From assembly GCA_937911885.1 (NCBI GenBank), contig CALDPW010000004.1, forward strand, positions 1 to 17,324: DNA of 17,324 nucleotides, in the 5' to 3' direction. A program made the translations under genes and the position numbers. Shown here piece by piece: positions 8,401-16,695 of the stretch (the first letter of the stretch is position 1; every line of letters begins with the position of its first letter). The DNA comes from an uncultured Clostridia bacterium (GTDB lineage Bacteria; Bacillota; Clostridia; Christensenellales; UBA1242). The notes beneath the pieces were generated by a model. The model ran no database searches, was not told the origin of the DNA, and saw nothing but the letters and a program-made list of their open reading frames with translations.

Positions 8401-11400
8401 ATGCAGTAAAAAATGTATCTTATCGTTACTATCGTTTTAATCCAAAAGATTATTCTGAAATAAGTGATGATTACTTATCTAATTATGCTGAAAGTATTCA
8501 AGATGGCACTCCTTTCTCAGTATACCCTTACGAAAAAACACCATCAAAAGATTTTAATATTGGAACAATAACCATTGATCCAAAATTATCAATCACTGGT
8601 GATTCGCAAAGAGTTGTTTCAGAAGTTATAAATCCAATTAACGATAACAATACCGTTGTAACACAACCTGGTATGTATGTTGTTAAACGTGAATATAACG
8701 CAACCGAAGCTGATTTTGCTGGCTCGCTAGATACACTTGTTAGATATTATTACTATTTTGTTGATAGAACAAAGATTATATCAATTGAAACTGGATCTGA
8801 GGCTCCAGCAGATACAAACATTTATCAAGATGCTGAAGAAAGCACTCAAAACAAAATGTTGTATCAAACTGGTTCGGGGATATTATTCAACTTTGGAAAA
8901 GCTGTTAATCAACAATTTGACACATACTACACTGCTAAACAAATTCAACAATATTTAGCATTTAGCCAAAGCAATACTTCAATTTTTGATAGTAACAAAC
9001 TTTCAATTTATTGGAATATCCCACATGATAAATACAATTCTAATTTAACATTAACTAGAACTCCTGCCCTAGCATCCCCAGCATTAACAAATTACATTTC
9101 AACAATTACTGAGCAAAACAACTATATGTTTAACTTAAAATATGTTGTAAGCTTTAATGCAAATGGAACAGGAACAGCTACAAGAGTTATTGATAGCACA
9201 GATCCTACAAATGTATTGGTTAACCTAGATTACTTAACAAAAACAACCCATAATCAATATGTATTTAAAAATGCAGGAACTTACACCGTTACAATCTATG
9301 ATTCGAGTGATGCTCGCTTAAATAAAAGCGATTATCCAATAAATGAACAAAAGAACACAAGTTTAACATTCTCATTTGTAATTTCACATGAAAGCCCAAA
9401 AGGCGAATATTATAGCAAATATAACGATGAGAACAAAACTCCAATGTTAATTCAACACAAAACCGAATTAACAAATGAAACAATATTCAAAAGCATAAAC
9501 AACAATAGTTTAAAATTTGAATTTGAAAAAACCAGCGATAAATATCGCGCTGAAATTGACCCAACAAATATAAAAGTTACAAAAACTGTTAATAATGCAA
9601 CCACAACCATATATGAAAAAGTTAACCAACCAATTGACAACACTATTTTAGTTGAAAATGCAACAGGCTACAGCCTAACAATATTCGATGAAGAAGAATA
9701 TTTGAATAATGGAAATGCTTATATTGGTGGCAGTGGACAAAGCAGAGACTATATTTTAAGTCAATCAAACAATATAACATATTCTGTAACACTACAATAT
9801 ATTGGTAATCGAGCCGATTACAATACAGATTCGGGAATAAATTATTTCTCAAGAACATTTACAATTACCCTAGACCGTATTAAACCTCAATATAACTACA
9901 ACAAGTTAATCGAAATTGATAATTTAAAATATGGTGCTAGCACAAACGTTAATATTAATTTAGAAAAATACTTCTTCCCTATTAACGATAGTTTCCAATT
10001 CACACAATCAAGCGAATATGGCAACGAATTAGATAGTTCCGAAATATTTGTTAGATTCCTATCTGGTAAAAACGCAACAAACGACTTCCCAGTATATGAA
10101 AAAACTCTAACACCTGATGATGAAAACTATTATAACGATTCACTATCAAATATTAGATTCTCTGAAGCAAACACTGCATTTAGAAAATTAAGTTATAGTG
10201 GTGGTGTTATTGATGCAAGAGACGCATTTAGCGGGGTAAATACTGCACCAATTAGTGGCTACTACGAAATTGTTGAGCGTGACGAAGCACAAAACTACAA
10301 AGTTTATACCGTTCAATACCAAGAAAACAGAGTTTCACCTGCCGAAATTACTTATGAATATACACCAGCAAAACTTGGTGAAGGTTCAAATAATATTCAA
10401 GGTGTTATTAACTCCCAAACAAACTCTGCCGCTGGTGGAATCCAAATTTTAGGTAAAGCCCTAAAACTTATTAACATTTCAAGTGGTGCTGCTGGAACAA
10501 ACGATTATTTCTATAAACTAGATATTTCATACAACGGCATTGCTATTCCATCAATTTATAACAATCCTAACGATAGATCAAACAGCACATCGTGGGATGA
10601 CTTTATTAAATTAGTAAATCAAAAACTTGTATTTGATGAACAACAAAACGGCTATAAAGTTGTTTTAAGATTCTATAATCGTTTTGCCTACACATATAAC
10701 CCAAGTGATAGAAGTGTAACATCTAATGCAGATTATGTTGTAACCTACAACATCCCTGGTGACAGATTAACACCTATTATTGTAGATGATAAAAATGAAA
10801 ATGGTGATGACATATTTACCATAACAATTCCTAATGATGTTGCTGGAACATATATTAAAGGATTTATTGCTGATAGATTCGAAAATGGAGCTTGGAGCAG
10901 ATTATCACAAGACTCGTTAGGTGCAACAATTATTTCAAGCGAAGACGATAATTCTTCATTACAAGGATTAAGCTATACATTTGGATTGGGTGAATATAGA
11001 TTCCAATTAATTGATAACTTTAACCGTGGTGACTTAAATTATGATCCAGGTTCAGCACACTATAAAGGATTGGGTGTTGACGATGTTAAATCATTAGCAT
11101 TTGGAACACATCAACAAATTAATGGTGTTTACTACACAGCAGGAAATGCAGTGTTAACATATCAAACAAATTTATATGCACTAAAAATTGAAACATTGTT
11201 AGAAAGTGGAGTTTATGCAGAAGTTGCAGAAGAAGCATTTGCTGCAAACTTTATAACCGAACAAAGTTTAGTTAATGGTGTTAGAACATTAGTGTTCGAA
11301 AATCCAAATAAAAACACTAAACGAAACTATAGAGTTTACTTATCAGTTGAAAAAGCAAACTCACAACCTGCCCCATATCAATTCTGCATTGATAGAACAT

Positions 11401-13262
11401 TGCCAGAAATTGAACTTAAAAACCTATCTGGTGGCAGAATTACTACATCTCTAAATCAAAATGAACCATCAATTCATACCGAAAACTTTATTGTTACATG
11501 GGCAACAAACGACTTTAACCCTACAGTTAATTTAAAACGTGTTTATACCGATGCTAACGGAAAACAACAAACTCAAACCATTAATAATATTGCTAATGGT
11601 TATCAAGTTAGCGAAATTGGAACCTACACAGCTTCGATTACAAACAATCTAAACTATCAAGATTCCAGCAAAAACATTTACTTTAAATTAATTTCAGGTG
11701 AAATTGTTGTTTATGATGTTGTTGCTATTAATTCATTTAACGAAAAAATATTGCAACCATCTCCAATAACCTCAACAATAAACATTGACGGCTCACAAAA
11801 AATTCTATATCGCTACTATGCCCTATCAACCTACAACAACCCACAAGGTAGCGAAAAATATATTGAAGTTCGCGTAAATAAAAACAAAGGTTTAGAATAT
11901 ACACTACTAAATCCTGATAGCACAAATTATAAACAATATCGTATTTTTGGAACTAGCAACTATGGTTATGAAAGATATATTGAAATTGTTTATATTGATG
12001 AATTTGTTAACGGATTAGATGAAAATAGTAACATCGATGTATCATTTACAAACCTTTCAATTGGAACACCTCAAATTGTTGAAGGACAAGAAACTGGCTC
12101 ATTAGTTGAAATTCCTATTAAAAAAGAAATAACCTCTATTAATAAAAGTATTACATTAAGTTGGGATTCTTGCTACATAGGAACTGCAGATCCTGCAGCA
12201 TTAGCTGGTAACTTAATTTATGCCGATTACTCATTTAATGGTGTTTATGCAAGAACAATTAGCACATCAGTAAATGCTCTTAATATTTTTGAAATAACAA
12301 CAGCTGGTATTCATAAATTTAAATTCTATGATTTAGCTGGAAACATTCAAAAGTTTAATGGTGCTGATGAATTAACCATTAACTTAATTAATGATGTATT
12401 ATTCACAGTAAACGAACAAAATCCAATCAATAATCAAATTTATAACGGCGAAGTTATAATCGAAATTATTAACCGTCACCTATATAGTGCCGATCCAGTA
12501 ATTTCAGCAACATTAAATGGCGTAGCTGTTGAAGTAGAAAAAATTGGAACATCATTCTATCAATACAGATTTGTTAACCAAGGTTATTATGAAATAACAC
12601 TTTCAACCAAAGTAAATACAACTACTGGCGAATCTAATGATGTATTAACCGTTTATAGCTTTACAATCATTAATAGCAATCAAGCATTACCTTGCTTTAA
12701 CGTTCCTCAAAACGCAAACTTTAGAGTTGTTAGAGTGTTAAAGGAAAATAATGATATTACCTACACATTAACCTCACTAAACGAATTGTGGATTAGCCCT
12801 GCAACCTTAGGAACTGGTAATTATACAGTTACTTTAAGCAAATATAACGAAGAAACAGATATTACCACAGAATTTAGCTTTAATGTTTGGATTAACAACG
12901 AAATCCCTTATATTATTGCTAGCATTCCTTTTGGAACAGGAACAACAAATAACATTACATTTACTTACAATCCAAAACTAATCTACGATCAAATTGGCGA
13001 ATCATATATTTTAACAACAGGAGTTAAAATTCTTATTAACGCCGACAGTCCAAACGAAATTACAACACATACACTAACACAAAACCAAGCACACTACATT
13101 CAAATTTTCACAAATGATAATAAACTAGTATCATCATACAAAGTTATAAAAGAAGAGCCTTTAAACTCAACATCAATCATTATTATTGTTATTGCTAGCG
13201 TGTTGGTGGTTGCGTTAATTGTAGTATTTATTGTAATTAGAGTAAGATTAAGATTTAGATAA
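5448..13262 (+). CDS. Giant membrane-anchored surface protein with tandem Ig-like modules
   Basis: This 2604-residue protein (roughly 290 kDa) is built for the cell surface. Residues 1-40 form a signal peptide (lysines, a hydrophobic core at 9-31, likely cleavage after VMA at 38-40). Residues about 2575-2598 are a transmembrane helix, followed by a basic tail (RVRLRFR). No LPXTG or other wall-sorting signal is present, so it should be membrane-anchored. The ectodomain is rich in Asn, Thr, Ser, Tyr and Ile and has very few Cys. It carries diverged Ig-like repeats seen as GxY strands, for example at 485, 1277, 1604, 1848, 2058, 2379 and 2457. These alternate with linker motifs: IDNSTP (522), IDNTP (631), DLTKP (782), VDRTK (1105), ISHESP (1312), LDRIKP (1475), ENRVSP (1626), IDRTLP (1981) and INNEIP (2482). 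DxAGN at 769 and 2295 is common in bacterial Ig-like domains. Its own promoter drives it, and AAAAGG lies nine bases before the ATG. Adhesion or cell contact is inferred; no catalytic domain is recognised. Confidence 0.85.
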   Translation: MKKLNWTKLLNISLIIFASLCATAILLLGVLKKPLPNVMADDLIDGMPFSVGVVSRTATDFEDGQFVYTSDSEFNGEVRTIEQNEYVMLNNYNVENRLANNEGLANALVVENLYISLGQKDKTDGVILTGLAITVQLNGTVIENVGELKPYTEGAELSSGCYYYAYFDAKNYGEGYYTISFRYNYMLDGERYNNRNYSYSFYLMEQTSYATYPRVENAQYGNPVNKKIQYFYNYTVANLPTYTFDAYHYNISYTRTKNNETETVSSSFALSFDGSSGTLTLVSSLKGTTTINVPKTNDEEYFVTLTFDELGTYEFVNKYQVKTSTGFNVVENILAYDVHQQNTEGTNDYEIGRLQKGYVRLHVFGIKAYFTKNGVGTEFKTETVQPDKTHLIYDNLYSGNQLDANFGFANTILNDGSISEQHKQYPTTNLAPIYFDYYGKFNFNSTTPISRYKIYSTPDFLAGVDNKNVVEYGYLTKDSNLETAGYYELIFEYTYDSYNLTNEHDVTLGGNYAHRQAFMFRIDNSTPNIKMFYGDPADNKEMPNEAFTNNYVTADWPSTTYFQADITAEIFKFNFNGEPVDIDGTVTETSEPISYTNLTPIGNVTDPNAKYILRVYFTESKDVYVEYEFTIDNTPIQNLKFQPIDAVYSQTDTTSPTGFRLVTDPNTINIEGKKLINQPFTFTYSPKESGAAITTKYYKIPFSANTNATRLINDSTSIYIANDYAIDVLNPSNAIEYNLSYASIANNVVEADNAFNEVNSYIYYFLLQDQAGNTAEKYIIYDLTKPYVIVDSSTKTSGINPIENAYNIVNEEAQVTWGDYKAVPVIIPTSETTIKPLLNNIISTETQLFRVINGTTYMCSPITRLMFENKTNGKYLVLQQPQTVPEITLYPTLPQGEVTTVQQFFSGEASYGYTVTDSSQITSLTSIANSNSITKSIWMNLDNAMGIAYGNYSTSLNDVGEPLNTKSVTNSNQLRFTYIPGEGNYAVKNVSYRYYRFNPKDYSEISDDYLSNYAESIQDGTPFSVYPYEKTPSKDFNIGTITIDPKLSITGDSQRVVSEVINPINDNNTVVTQPGMYVVKREYNATEADFAGSLDTLVRYYYYFVDRTKIISIETGSEAPADTNIYQDAEESTQNKMLYQTGSGILFNFGKAVNQQFDTYYTAKQIQQYLAFSQSNTSIFDSNKLSIYWNIPHDKYNSNLTLTRTPALASPALTNYISTITEQNNYMFNLKYVVSFNANGTGTATRVIDSTDPTNVLVNLDYLTKTTHNQYVFKNAGTYTVTIYDSSDARLNKSDYPINEQKNTSLTFSFVISHESPKGEYYSKYNDENKTPMLIQHKTELTNETIFKSINNNSLKFEFEKTSDKYRAEIDPTNIKVTKTVNNATTTIYEKVNQPIDNTILVENATGYSLTIFDEEEYLNNGNAYIGGSGQSRDYILSQSNNITYSVTLQYIGNRADYNTDSGINYFSRTFTITLDRIKPQYNYNKLIEIDNLKYGASTNVNINLEKYFFPINDSFQFTQSSEYGNELDSSEIFVRFLSGKNATNDFPVYEKTLTPDDENYYNDSLSNIRFSEANTAFRKLSYSGGVIDARDAFSGVNTAPISGYYEIVERDEAQNYKVYTVQYQENRVSPAEITYEYTPAKLGEGSNNIQGVINSQTNSAAGGIQILGKALKLINISSGAAGTNDYFYKLDISYNGIAIPSIYNNPNDRSNSTSWDDFIKLVNQKLVFDEQQNGYKVVLRFYNRFAYTYNPSDRSVTSNADYVVTYNIPGDRLTPIIVDDKNENGDDIFTITIPNDVAGTYIKGFIADRFENGAWSRLSQDSLGATIISSEDDNSSLQGLSYTFGLGEYRFQLIDNFNRGDLNYDPGSAHYKGLGVDDVKSLAFGTHQQINGVYYTAGNAVLTYQTNLYALKIETLLESGVYAEVAEEAFAANFITEQSLVNGVRTLVFENPNKNTKRNYRVYLSVEKANSQPAPYQFCIDRTLPEIELKNLSGGRITTSLNQNEPSIHTENFIVTWATNDFNPTVNLKRVYTDANGKQQTQTINNIANGYQVSEIGTYTASITNNLNYQDSSKNIYFKLISGEIVVYDVVAINSFNEKILQPSPITSTINIDGSQKILYRYYALSTYNNPQGSEKYIEVRVNKNKGLEYTLLNPDSTNYKQYRIFGTSNYGYERYIEIVYIDEFVNGLDENSNIDVSFTNLSIGTPQIVEGQETGSLVEIPIKKEITSINKSITLSWDSCYIGTADPAALAGNLIYADYSFNGVYARTISTSVNALNIFEITTAGIHKFKFYDLAGNIQKFNGADELTINLINDVLFTVNEQNPINNQIYNGEVIIEIINRHLYSADPVISATLNGVAVEVEKIGTSFYQYRFVNQGYYEITLSTKVNTTTGESNDVLTVYSFTIINSNQALPCFNVPQNANFRVVRVLKENNDITYTLTSLNELWISPATLGTGNYTVTLSKYNEETDITTEFSFNVWINNEIPYIIASIPFGTGTTNNITFTYNPKLIYDQIGESYILTTGVKILINADSPNEITTHTLTQNQAHYIQIFTNDNKLVSSYKVIKEEPLNSTSIIIIVIASVLVVALIVVFIVIRVRLRFR

Positions 13263-13293
13263 AAAAAGGTTGAGAAAATCTCAACCTTTTTTT
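13261..13293. terminator. Bidirectional terminator between convergent genes
   Basis: A GGTTGAGA/TCTCAACC stem with an AAA loop is flanked by seven A on the left and seven T on the right. It overlaps the stop codon of the giant gene and ends four bases before the stop of the convergent Rho-like gene. It can therefore terminate both transcripts. Confidence 0.88.
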
Positions 13294-13296
13294 ATT

Positions 13297-14490
13297 TTAT
13301 TTTTCTAATTCTTCAATTTTATTATCTTCAACAAACAAATTATATTCGCAAGCATCTCCAACATAAAACTTAACAAAATTTAAAATGTTTTGTTCTTGTT
13401 TTATTGTGTCAAACAATACAACCGACAAACTACCAGTATTAATGTTTTTTGCACTTAACATAATTTTTGTTAGTTCAAGCTTGGTTAGTTCCTCAATTTT
13501 ATAACTATTTTGCTCACCTTCACTAATAAGAACTCTTAGTGCTTCGTATAAATAGTTAATACCACTAATAACCAAAATAACATCACTTTGTTTTGCATGT
13601 TTTTTAGCATTAACCAAAGCCAATTTTAAATTTGAAAAAACGTTTAAATATCCTTTTGTTATTGAGTATGGCACATATGTTACACCATTGTTGTTAATTT
13701 GAAGTTGTTCATCACCTTTGGTTGGAGCAACAACCACAACTTTTGTGTTAACATTTGCCTTAATATTAGATATTAACTGCTTTACGTTGTCAATCATTAC
13801 AGGCTTTTCATTTAGCAAAATAACACTAGATCCATGCTTAATATTTGCATTAAACAAACTAAATGTGTTATTAGTATCAATTTTTGGCATGTCATCAAAC
13901 TTGGCTAAATCAGTTTTTGCACCATTATTAACATCAATAATAGCTGTTACAGCCATTGGTCTGTTTGCATAAACCTCTTTTGCAGTTGCTCTAACATAAT
14001 CGCCACTTTGTAAATTATGTTTAGCCACATAAATTTTGTGAACATAAACATCATTTTCAGAAACACCAAAGCCATTAACCCTAATAATTCCATAGCCGGA
14101 TGTAGTAATATCTAAAAATCCTTCAACTTCTGTTTGTGTTTTTTTACTATCCATATCAAATTCAAATTCGGGCATGGCTGCAAAAAAATCAAAGTTATTA
14201 ATATCATTACTAAACGCCATTGAACCAACTAATTCTTTGTTAATATCCTCAGGCAAAAAATAATCAACCAAATTGTTTAGCTGAGTAGCCGATCTTGTTG
14301 GTCTTCCTTTTAACGAAGTTTTAACATATGGCTCACTTTTTCCACCCAAAATACTTAATATTTGTTCAATTAAATAATCTTTTGTTCGCGATGTTGGCGA
14401 TCTAACCCCAACTTTGCGTGCAAGATCGCGAAGTTCATGAATCCTAAGCTCTTTTAGCTTAAGCTCATCCCAATCTCCCACTTGTGTCAT
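13297..14490 (-). CDS. Degenerate Rho-like protein without a functional ATPase site
   Basis: This 397-residue protein shows the domain order of transcription terminator Rho. Residues 9-50 match the Rho N-terminal helical domain (LKELRIHELRDLARKVGVRS). Residues 122-187 match the OB/cold-shock RNA-binding domain (GFLDITTSGYGIIRV and NDVYVHKIYVAKHNLQSGD; compare GFGFLR and DIYVSPSQIRRFNLRTGD in Rho). Residues about 205-390 still follow the ATPase fold in outline: ALVNAKKHAKQSDVILVISG aligns with the Rho segment ending DVIILLDS, and KNINTGSLSVVLFDT with RNVEEGGSLTIIATALIDT. The P-loop is gone (SSVILLNEKPV replaces the PPKAGKT region), the Walker B Asp is replaced by Ser309, and the region for the Q and R loops is too short. 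It may bind RNA but should not hydrolyse ATP or translocate. AAGGAG precedes the ATG by nine bases. The open frame and good start signals argue against a simple pseudogene. Confidence 0.8.
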   Translation of the reverse strand: MTQVGDWDELKLKELRIHELRDLARKVGVRSPTSRTKDYLIEQILSILGGKSEPYVKTSLKGRPTRSATQLNNLVDYFLPEDINKELVGSMAFSNDINNFDFFAAMPEFEFDMDSKKTQTEVEGFLDITTSGYGIIRVNGFGVSENDVYVHKIYVAKHNLQSGDYVRATAKEVYANRPMAVTAIIDVNNGAKTDLAKFDDMPKIDTNNTFSLFNANIKHGSSVILLNEKPVMIDNVKQLISNIKANVNTKVVVVAPTKGDEQLQINNNGVTYVPYSITKGYLNVFSNLKLALVNAKKHAKQSDVILVISGINYLYEALRVLISEGEQNSYKIEELTKLELTKIMLSAKNINTGSLSVVLFDTIKQEQNILNFVKFYVGDACEYNLFVEDNKIEELEK

Positions 14491-14527
14491 TATTTAGTTC
14501 TCCTTAGATTTCAGTGCTTTTTAAAAT

Positions 14528-14556
14528 CTAATAATATATTAACAAAATTTTGTAAA
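14528..14556 (-). promoter_or_regulatory. Promoter of the Rho-like gene with an overlapping palindrome
   Basis: Read on the minus strand, TTTACA (14556-14551), a 17-base spacer and TATTAG (14533-14528) form a plausible sigma-A promoter. A perfect 12-bp palindrome, ACAAAATTTTGT (14542-14553), overlaps the -35 box and the upstream part of the spacer, where a repressor would block polymerase. The palindrome is AT-rich, so it could arise by chance. Confidence 0.4.
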
Positions 14557-14572
14557 AAAAGCATACTTTTTT
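14555..14572 (-). terminator. Weak candidate terminator downstream of ypeB
   Basis: AAAAAAG and CTTTTTT pair around a four-base loop, and the minus-strand transcript ends in a U-run about 50 bases after the ypeB stop. The stem has a single G-C pair, so termination would be poor. No better hairpin is visible before the Rho-like gene, so read-through is possible. Confidence 0.25.
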
Positions 14573-14621
14573 AATAATTTATTCAAAATTGTTTTTTATT
14601 AATAATTTGTAAATTTTAAAG

Positions 14622-15971
14622 TTAAATAATCAAATCACCACTAGTGGTTTTTACAACACGCATCACATTTATTTCTTCACCAGTATTCACATCAATATAA
14701 ATGTAGTATTCATAATCTTTCCACGAACAAATAAACTCATAAACAAAAGTTTCGCCAACATATTTATTTGGTATTATCGCATAATTACGTTCCTTAACAG
14801 ATAGAGCATCGCTCAATCGCTTTTGAGCATCGTCAAAAGTTATATTTGGCGCCTCAATATTTCGATTTGTATGATTATAGCAATAGTTAGTTCCCTCCAA
14901 GCCAACAACCACTCCGGTTGAATTATCAACTTTAACCTTTACCAAGTCAGGATAATATATAACACCGTTAACTATTGGAGCTAAATTAACATAACATATA
15001 TTTCCATTAGTTGTGCTCCAAACACACCTAACATTATCGTATTCCAAATTTTTAGCAAAATTTTCAGCCAAATTAACGCATTGAGCCTCGGTTAAACTAT
15101 TATCACCTTTTGCCGAATAACTTGTTATATCGGCAATTTTACAGCCTCTACGGGTTACTTGAACATAAAGTTGTTGATTAGATGTGCTTACATTGTAGTT
15201 AAATGTGTAAAATTTACCATCGCTTTCGCCAACATATTCTATTGTTTCAATATTTAAAAAGCTTAATGTTTGTTTTATATACTCTTCAGCTTCAACATTA
15301 TCAACCTCAAAAGAATCTAAACCTATTATTTGCTTATTTATAACCGATTCCGAAAATGGACCATCATAAATTAAGGTTGGAATTTGTGTTGAACTTGAAT
15401 TAACATTGCTAAGCCCTGCATCAAATCCAGAGTTGTTACCATTGTTAAAATCTACATCTTTAATAATGTTATAATCAACTTTTAAATTTGAAATATATTC
15501 ATTAAATTCATATAACAATTCCAAACTTTTATCATGCAGGGTATAAATTGTTGCATAATCATCCTGCGAAAAATCAATGTTATTATTTGTTTTTGTTAAC
15601 AAACTGTAACTATATCCACCCAAAACATTAACAAAATTATTAACTTTATCAATTTTATTGTTTTGAATTGGCAAGTTTGAAATGTTTGTGTTTGCCGTTT
15701 GACAACTATTATAAATGTTGCTTAACACTTCCCTTTTGCTTTTGGTTCCATTAACTGCCACCAATTTTGACATATCCAACTCAATATCATTAATATTTGT
15801 ACTAAGTTCATAAAAACTGCGTTTATAAACATTTTCGAGTTGAATTGAATATGTGTTAGTTAATCCAACAAACACTGCCAAGGCAATAAAGGTTGCTAGC
15901 AGAGTTAATCCCAACACCACGGAAACAACTATTAACATTAAATTTTCTTTTGGCATCTTTTTTGTTCTCAT
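14622..15971 (-). CDS. ypeB: YpeB, partner of the cortex-lytic enzyme SleB
   Basis: The 449-residue product is YpeB, which is needed for correct placement and stability of SleB in the spore and controls its activity. One transmembrane helix (about 11-37) anchors it. The following region (YKRSFYELSTNINDIELDM and onward) matches the YpeB N-terminal domain. A Ser/Asn-rich linker leads to YDGPFS, a motif also found in Bacillus YpeB. The C-terminal half holds about three PepSY-like repeats; the last begins near ITFDDAQKRLSDAL. Length is close to the roughly 450 residues usual for the family. The start is the ATG at 15971, preceded by AGGAG with 5-base spacing. An upstream in-frame ATG at 16037 lies inside sleB and would add 22 Cys-rich residues, so it is rejected. 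Spacing from the sleB stop is 8 bp, as in the conserved sleB-ypeB operon. Confidence 0.93.
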   Translation of the reverse strand: MRTKKMPKENLMLIVVSVVLGLTLLATFIALAVFVGLTNTYSIQLENVYKRSFYELSTNINDIELDMSKLVAVNGTKSKREVLSNIYNSCQTANTNISNLPIQNNKIDKVNNFVNVLGGYSYSLLTKTNNNIDFSQDDYATIYTLHDKSLELLYEFNEYISNLKVDYNIIKDVDFNNGNNSGFDAGLSNVNSSSTQIPTLIYDGPFSESVINKQIIGLDSFEVDNVEAEEYIKQTLSFLNIETIEYVGESDGKFYTFNYNVSTSNQQLYVQVTRRGCKIADITSYSAKGDNSLTEAQCVNLAENFAKNLEYDNVRCVWSTTNGNICYVNLAPIVNGVIYYPDLVKVKVDNSTGVVVGLEGTNYCYNHTNRNIEAPNITFDDAQKRLSDALSVKERNYAIIPNKYVGETFVYEFICSWKDYEYYIYIDVNTGEEINVMRVVKTTSGDLII

Positions 15972-15979
15972 ATAAACTC

Positions 15980-16648
15980 CTAAACAGCAAACACATGTTT
16001 TCCTATTTGTGTTACAACTTTTCTTGTCCAAATCCAACTAGATGTTGCAACATCTGGATTATAGTAATACAAACTACCATAACTAGGATCCCATCCACTT
16101 AATGCGTCTTGTGCAGCTTGGTAACTTTCAGCATTAGGTTCTAGGTTGATTTGACCATCATGCACGGCCGTAAACGCCCATGGTTGATAAATTACCCCAT
16201 AAACAGTATTTGGAAAATCTGGGCTTGCCACACGATTTAAAATAACTGCTCCAACAGCAACTTTTCCAACATAAATTTCACCTCTAGCTTCGGCATGAAT
16301 GCATTTTGCCAACAAATATAAATCATTACTGCTTTGTGAATTTAAACTAACACCAATAGCACTTGCAGTTGCATAATCAATAGTTCCCGTTTCGTTAATA
16401 CCATGTGTTCTTTGAAAATACTTAACAGCCTGTTGGGTTTCCCAATCCAAAACACCAGTTATTTCACCATCGTAATATCCCCAATCTTTTAATCTGGTTT
16501 GTATTTCGGTTATGTTAGGTCCCAAAGCCGAAACAATCAACCCACTATTATCTGATTTATATGCATTATTAAGCATAATAGAAACACTACACAAAACACT
16601 GCAACAAATTAATGTAACCATTGCAACCAAAATTTTATATCTTTGCAT
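15980..16648 (-). CDS. sleB: SleB spore cortex-lytic transglycosylase
   Basis: The 222-residue product is the germination enzyme SleB, a lytic transglycosylase that cleaves cortex peptidoglycan containing muramic-delta-lactam. It has an N-terminal signal or anchor helix (about 5-26). A peptidoglycan-binding domain spans 46-100 (IQTRLKDWGYYDGEITGVLD). The hydrolase_2/CwlJ-type catalytic domain spans about 108-222. The motif HAEARGE at 118-124 supplies the catalytic glutamate, most likely Glu120. The blocks VAVGAVILNRV, FPNTVYGVIYQPWAFTAV, ALSGWDP and GKHVF are all conserved in SleB. It is somewhat shorter than Bacillus SleB, mainly in the N-terminus and linker, with no missing catalytic element. 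AGGAG lies five bases before the ATG at 16648. The stop TAG overlaps the ypeB ribosome binding site. Confidence 0.96.
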   Translation of the reverse strand: MQRYKILVAMVTLICCSVLCSVSIMLNNAYKSDNSGLIVSALGPNITEIQTRLKDWGYYDGEITGVLDWETQQAVKYFQRTHGINETGTIDYATASAIGVSLNSQSSNDLYLLAKCIHAEARGEIYVGKVAVGAVILNRVASPDFPNTVYGVIYQPWAFTAVHDGQINLEPNAESYQAAQDALSGWDPSYGSLYYYNPDVATSSWIWTRKVVTQIGKHVFAV

Positions 16649-16695
16649 TTTAACTCCTAAACTCTTTTTTTAAGTGTTACCACAAATTAATTACT

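Noticed and set aside
8737..11925. Small frames on either strand inside the giant gene
   Set aside because: They are shadows of a single long frame with consistent codon use and have no ribosome binding sites.
13140..13262. LPXTG sortase anchor at the C-terminus of the giant protein
   Set aside because: No LPXTG-like motif precedes the hydrophobic segment (the sequence there is EEPLNSTS); the helix with a basic tail fits a plain transmembrane anchor.
13297..14490. Calling this gene an active transcription terminator Rho
   Set aside because: The P-loop, Walker B Asp and Q/R-loop region are missing and the ATPase part is too short.
15972..16037. Longer YpeB start at 16037
   Set aside because: It would overlap sleB by 58 bases and add a Cys-rich, non-hydrophobic leader; the ATG at 15971 has AGGAG and gives the family's usual length.
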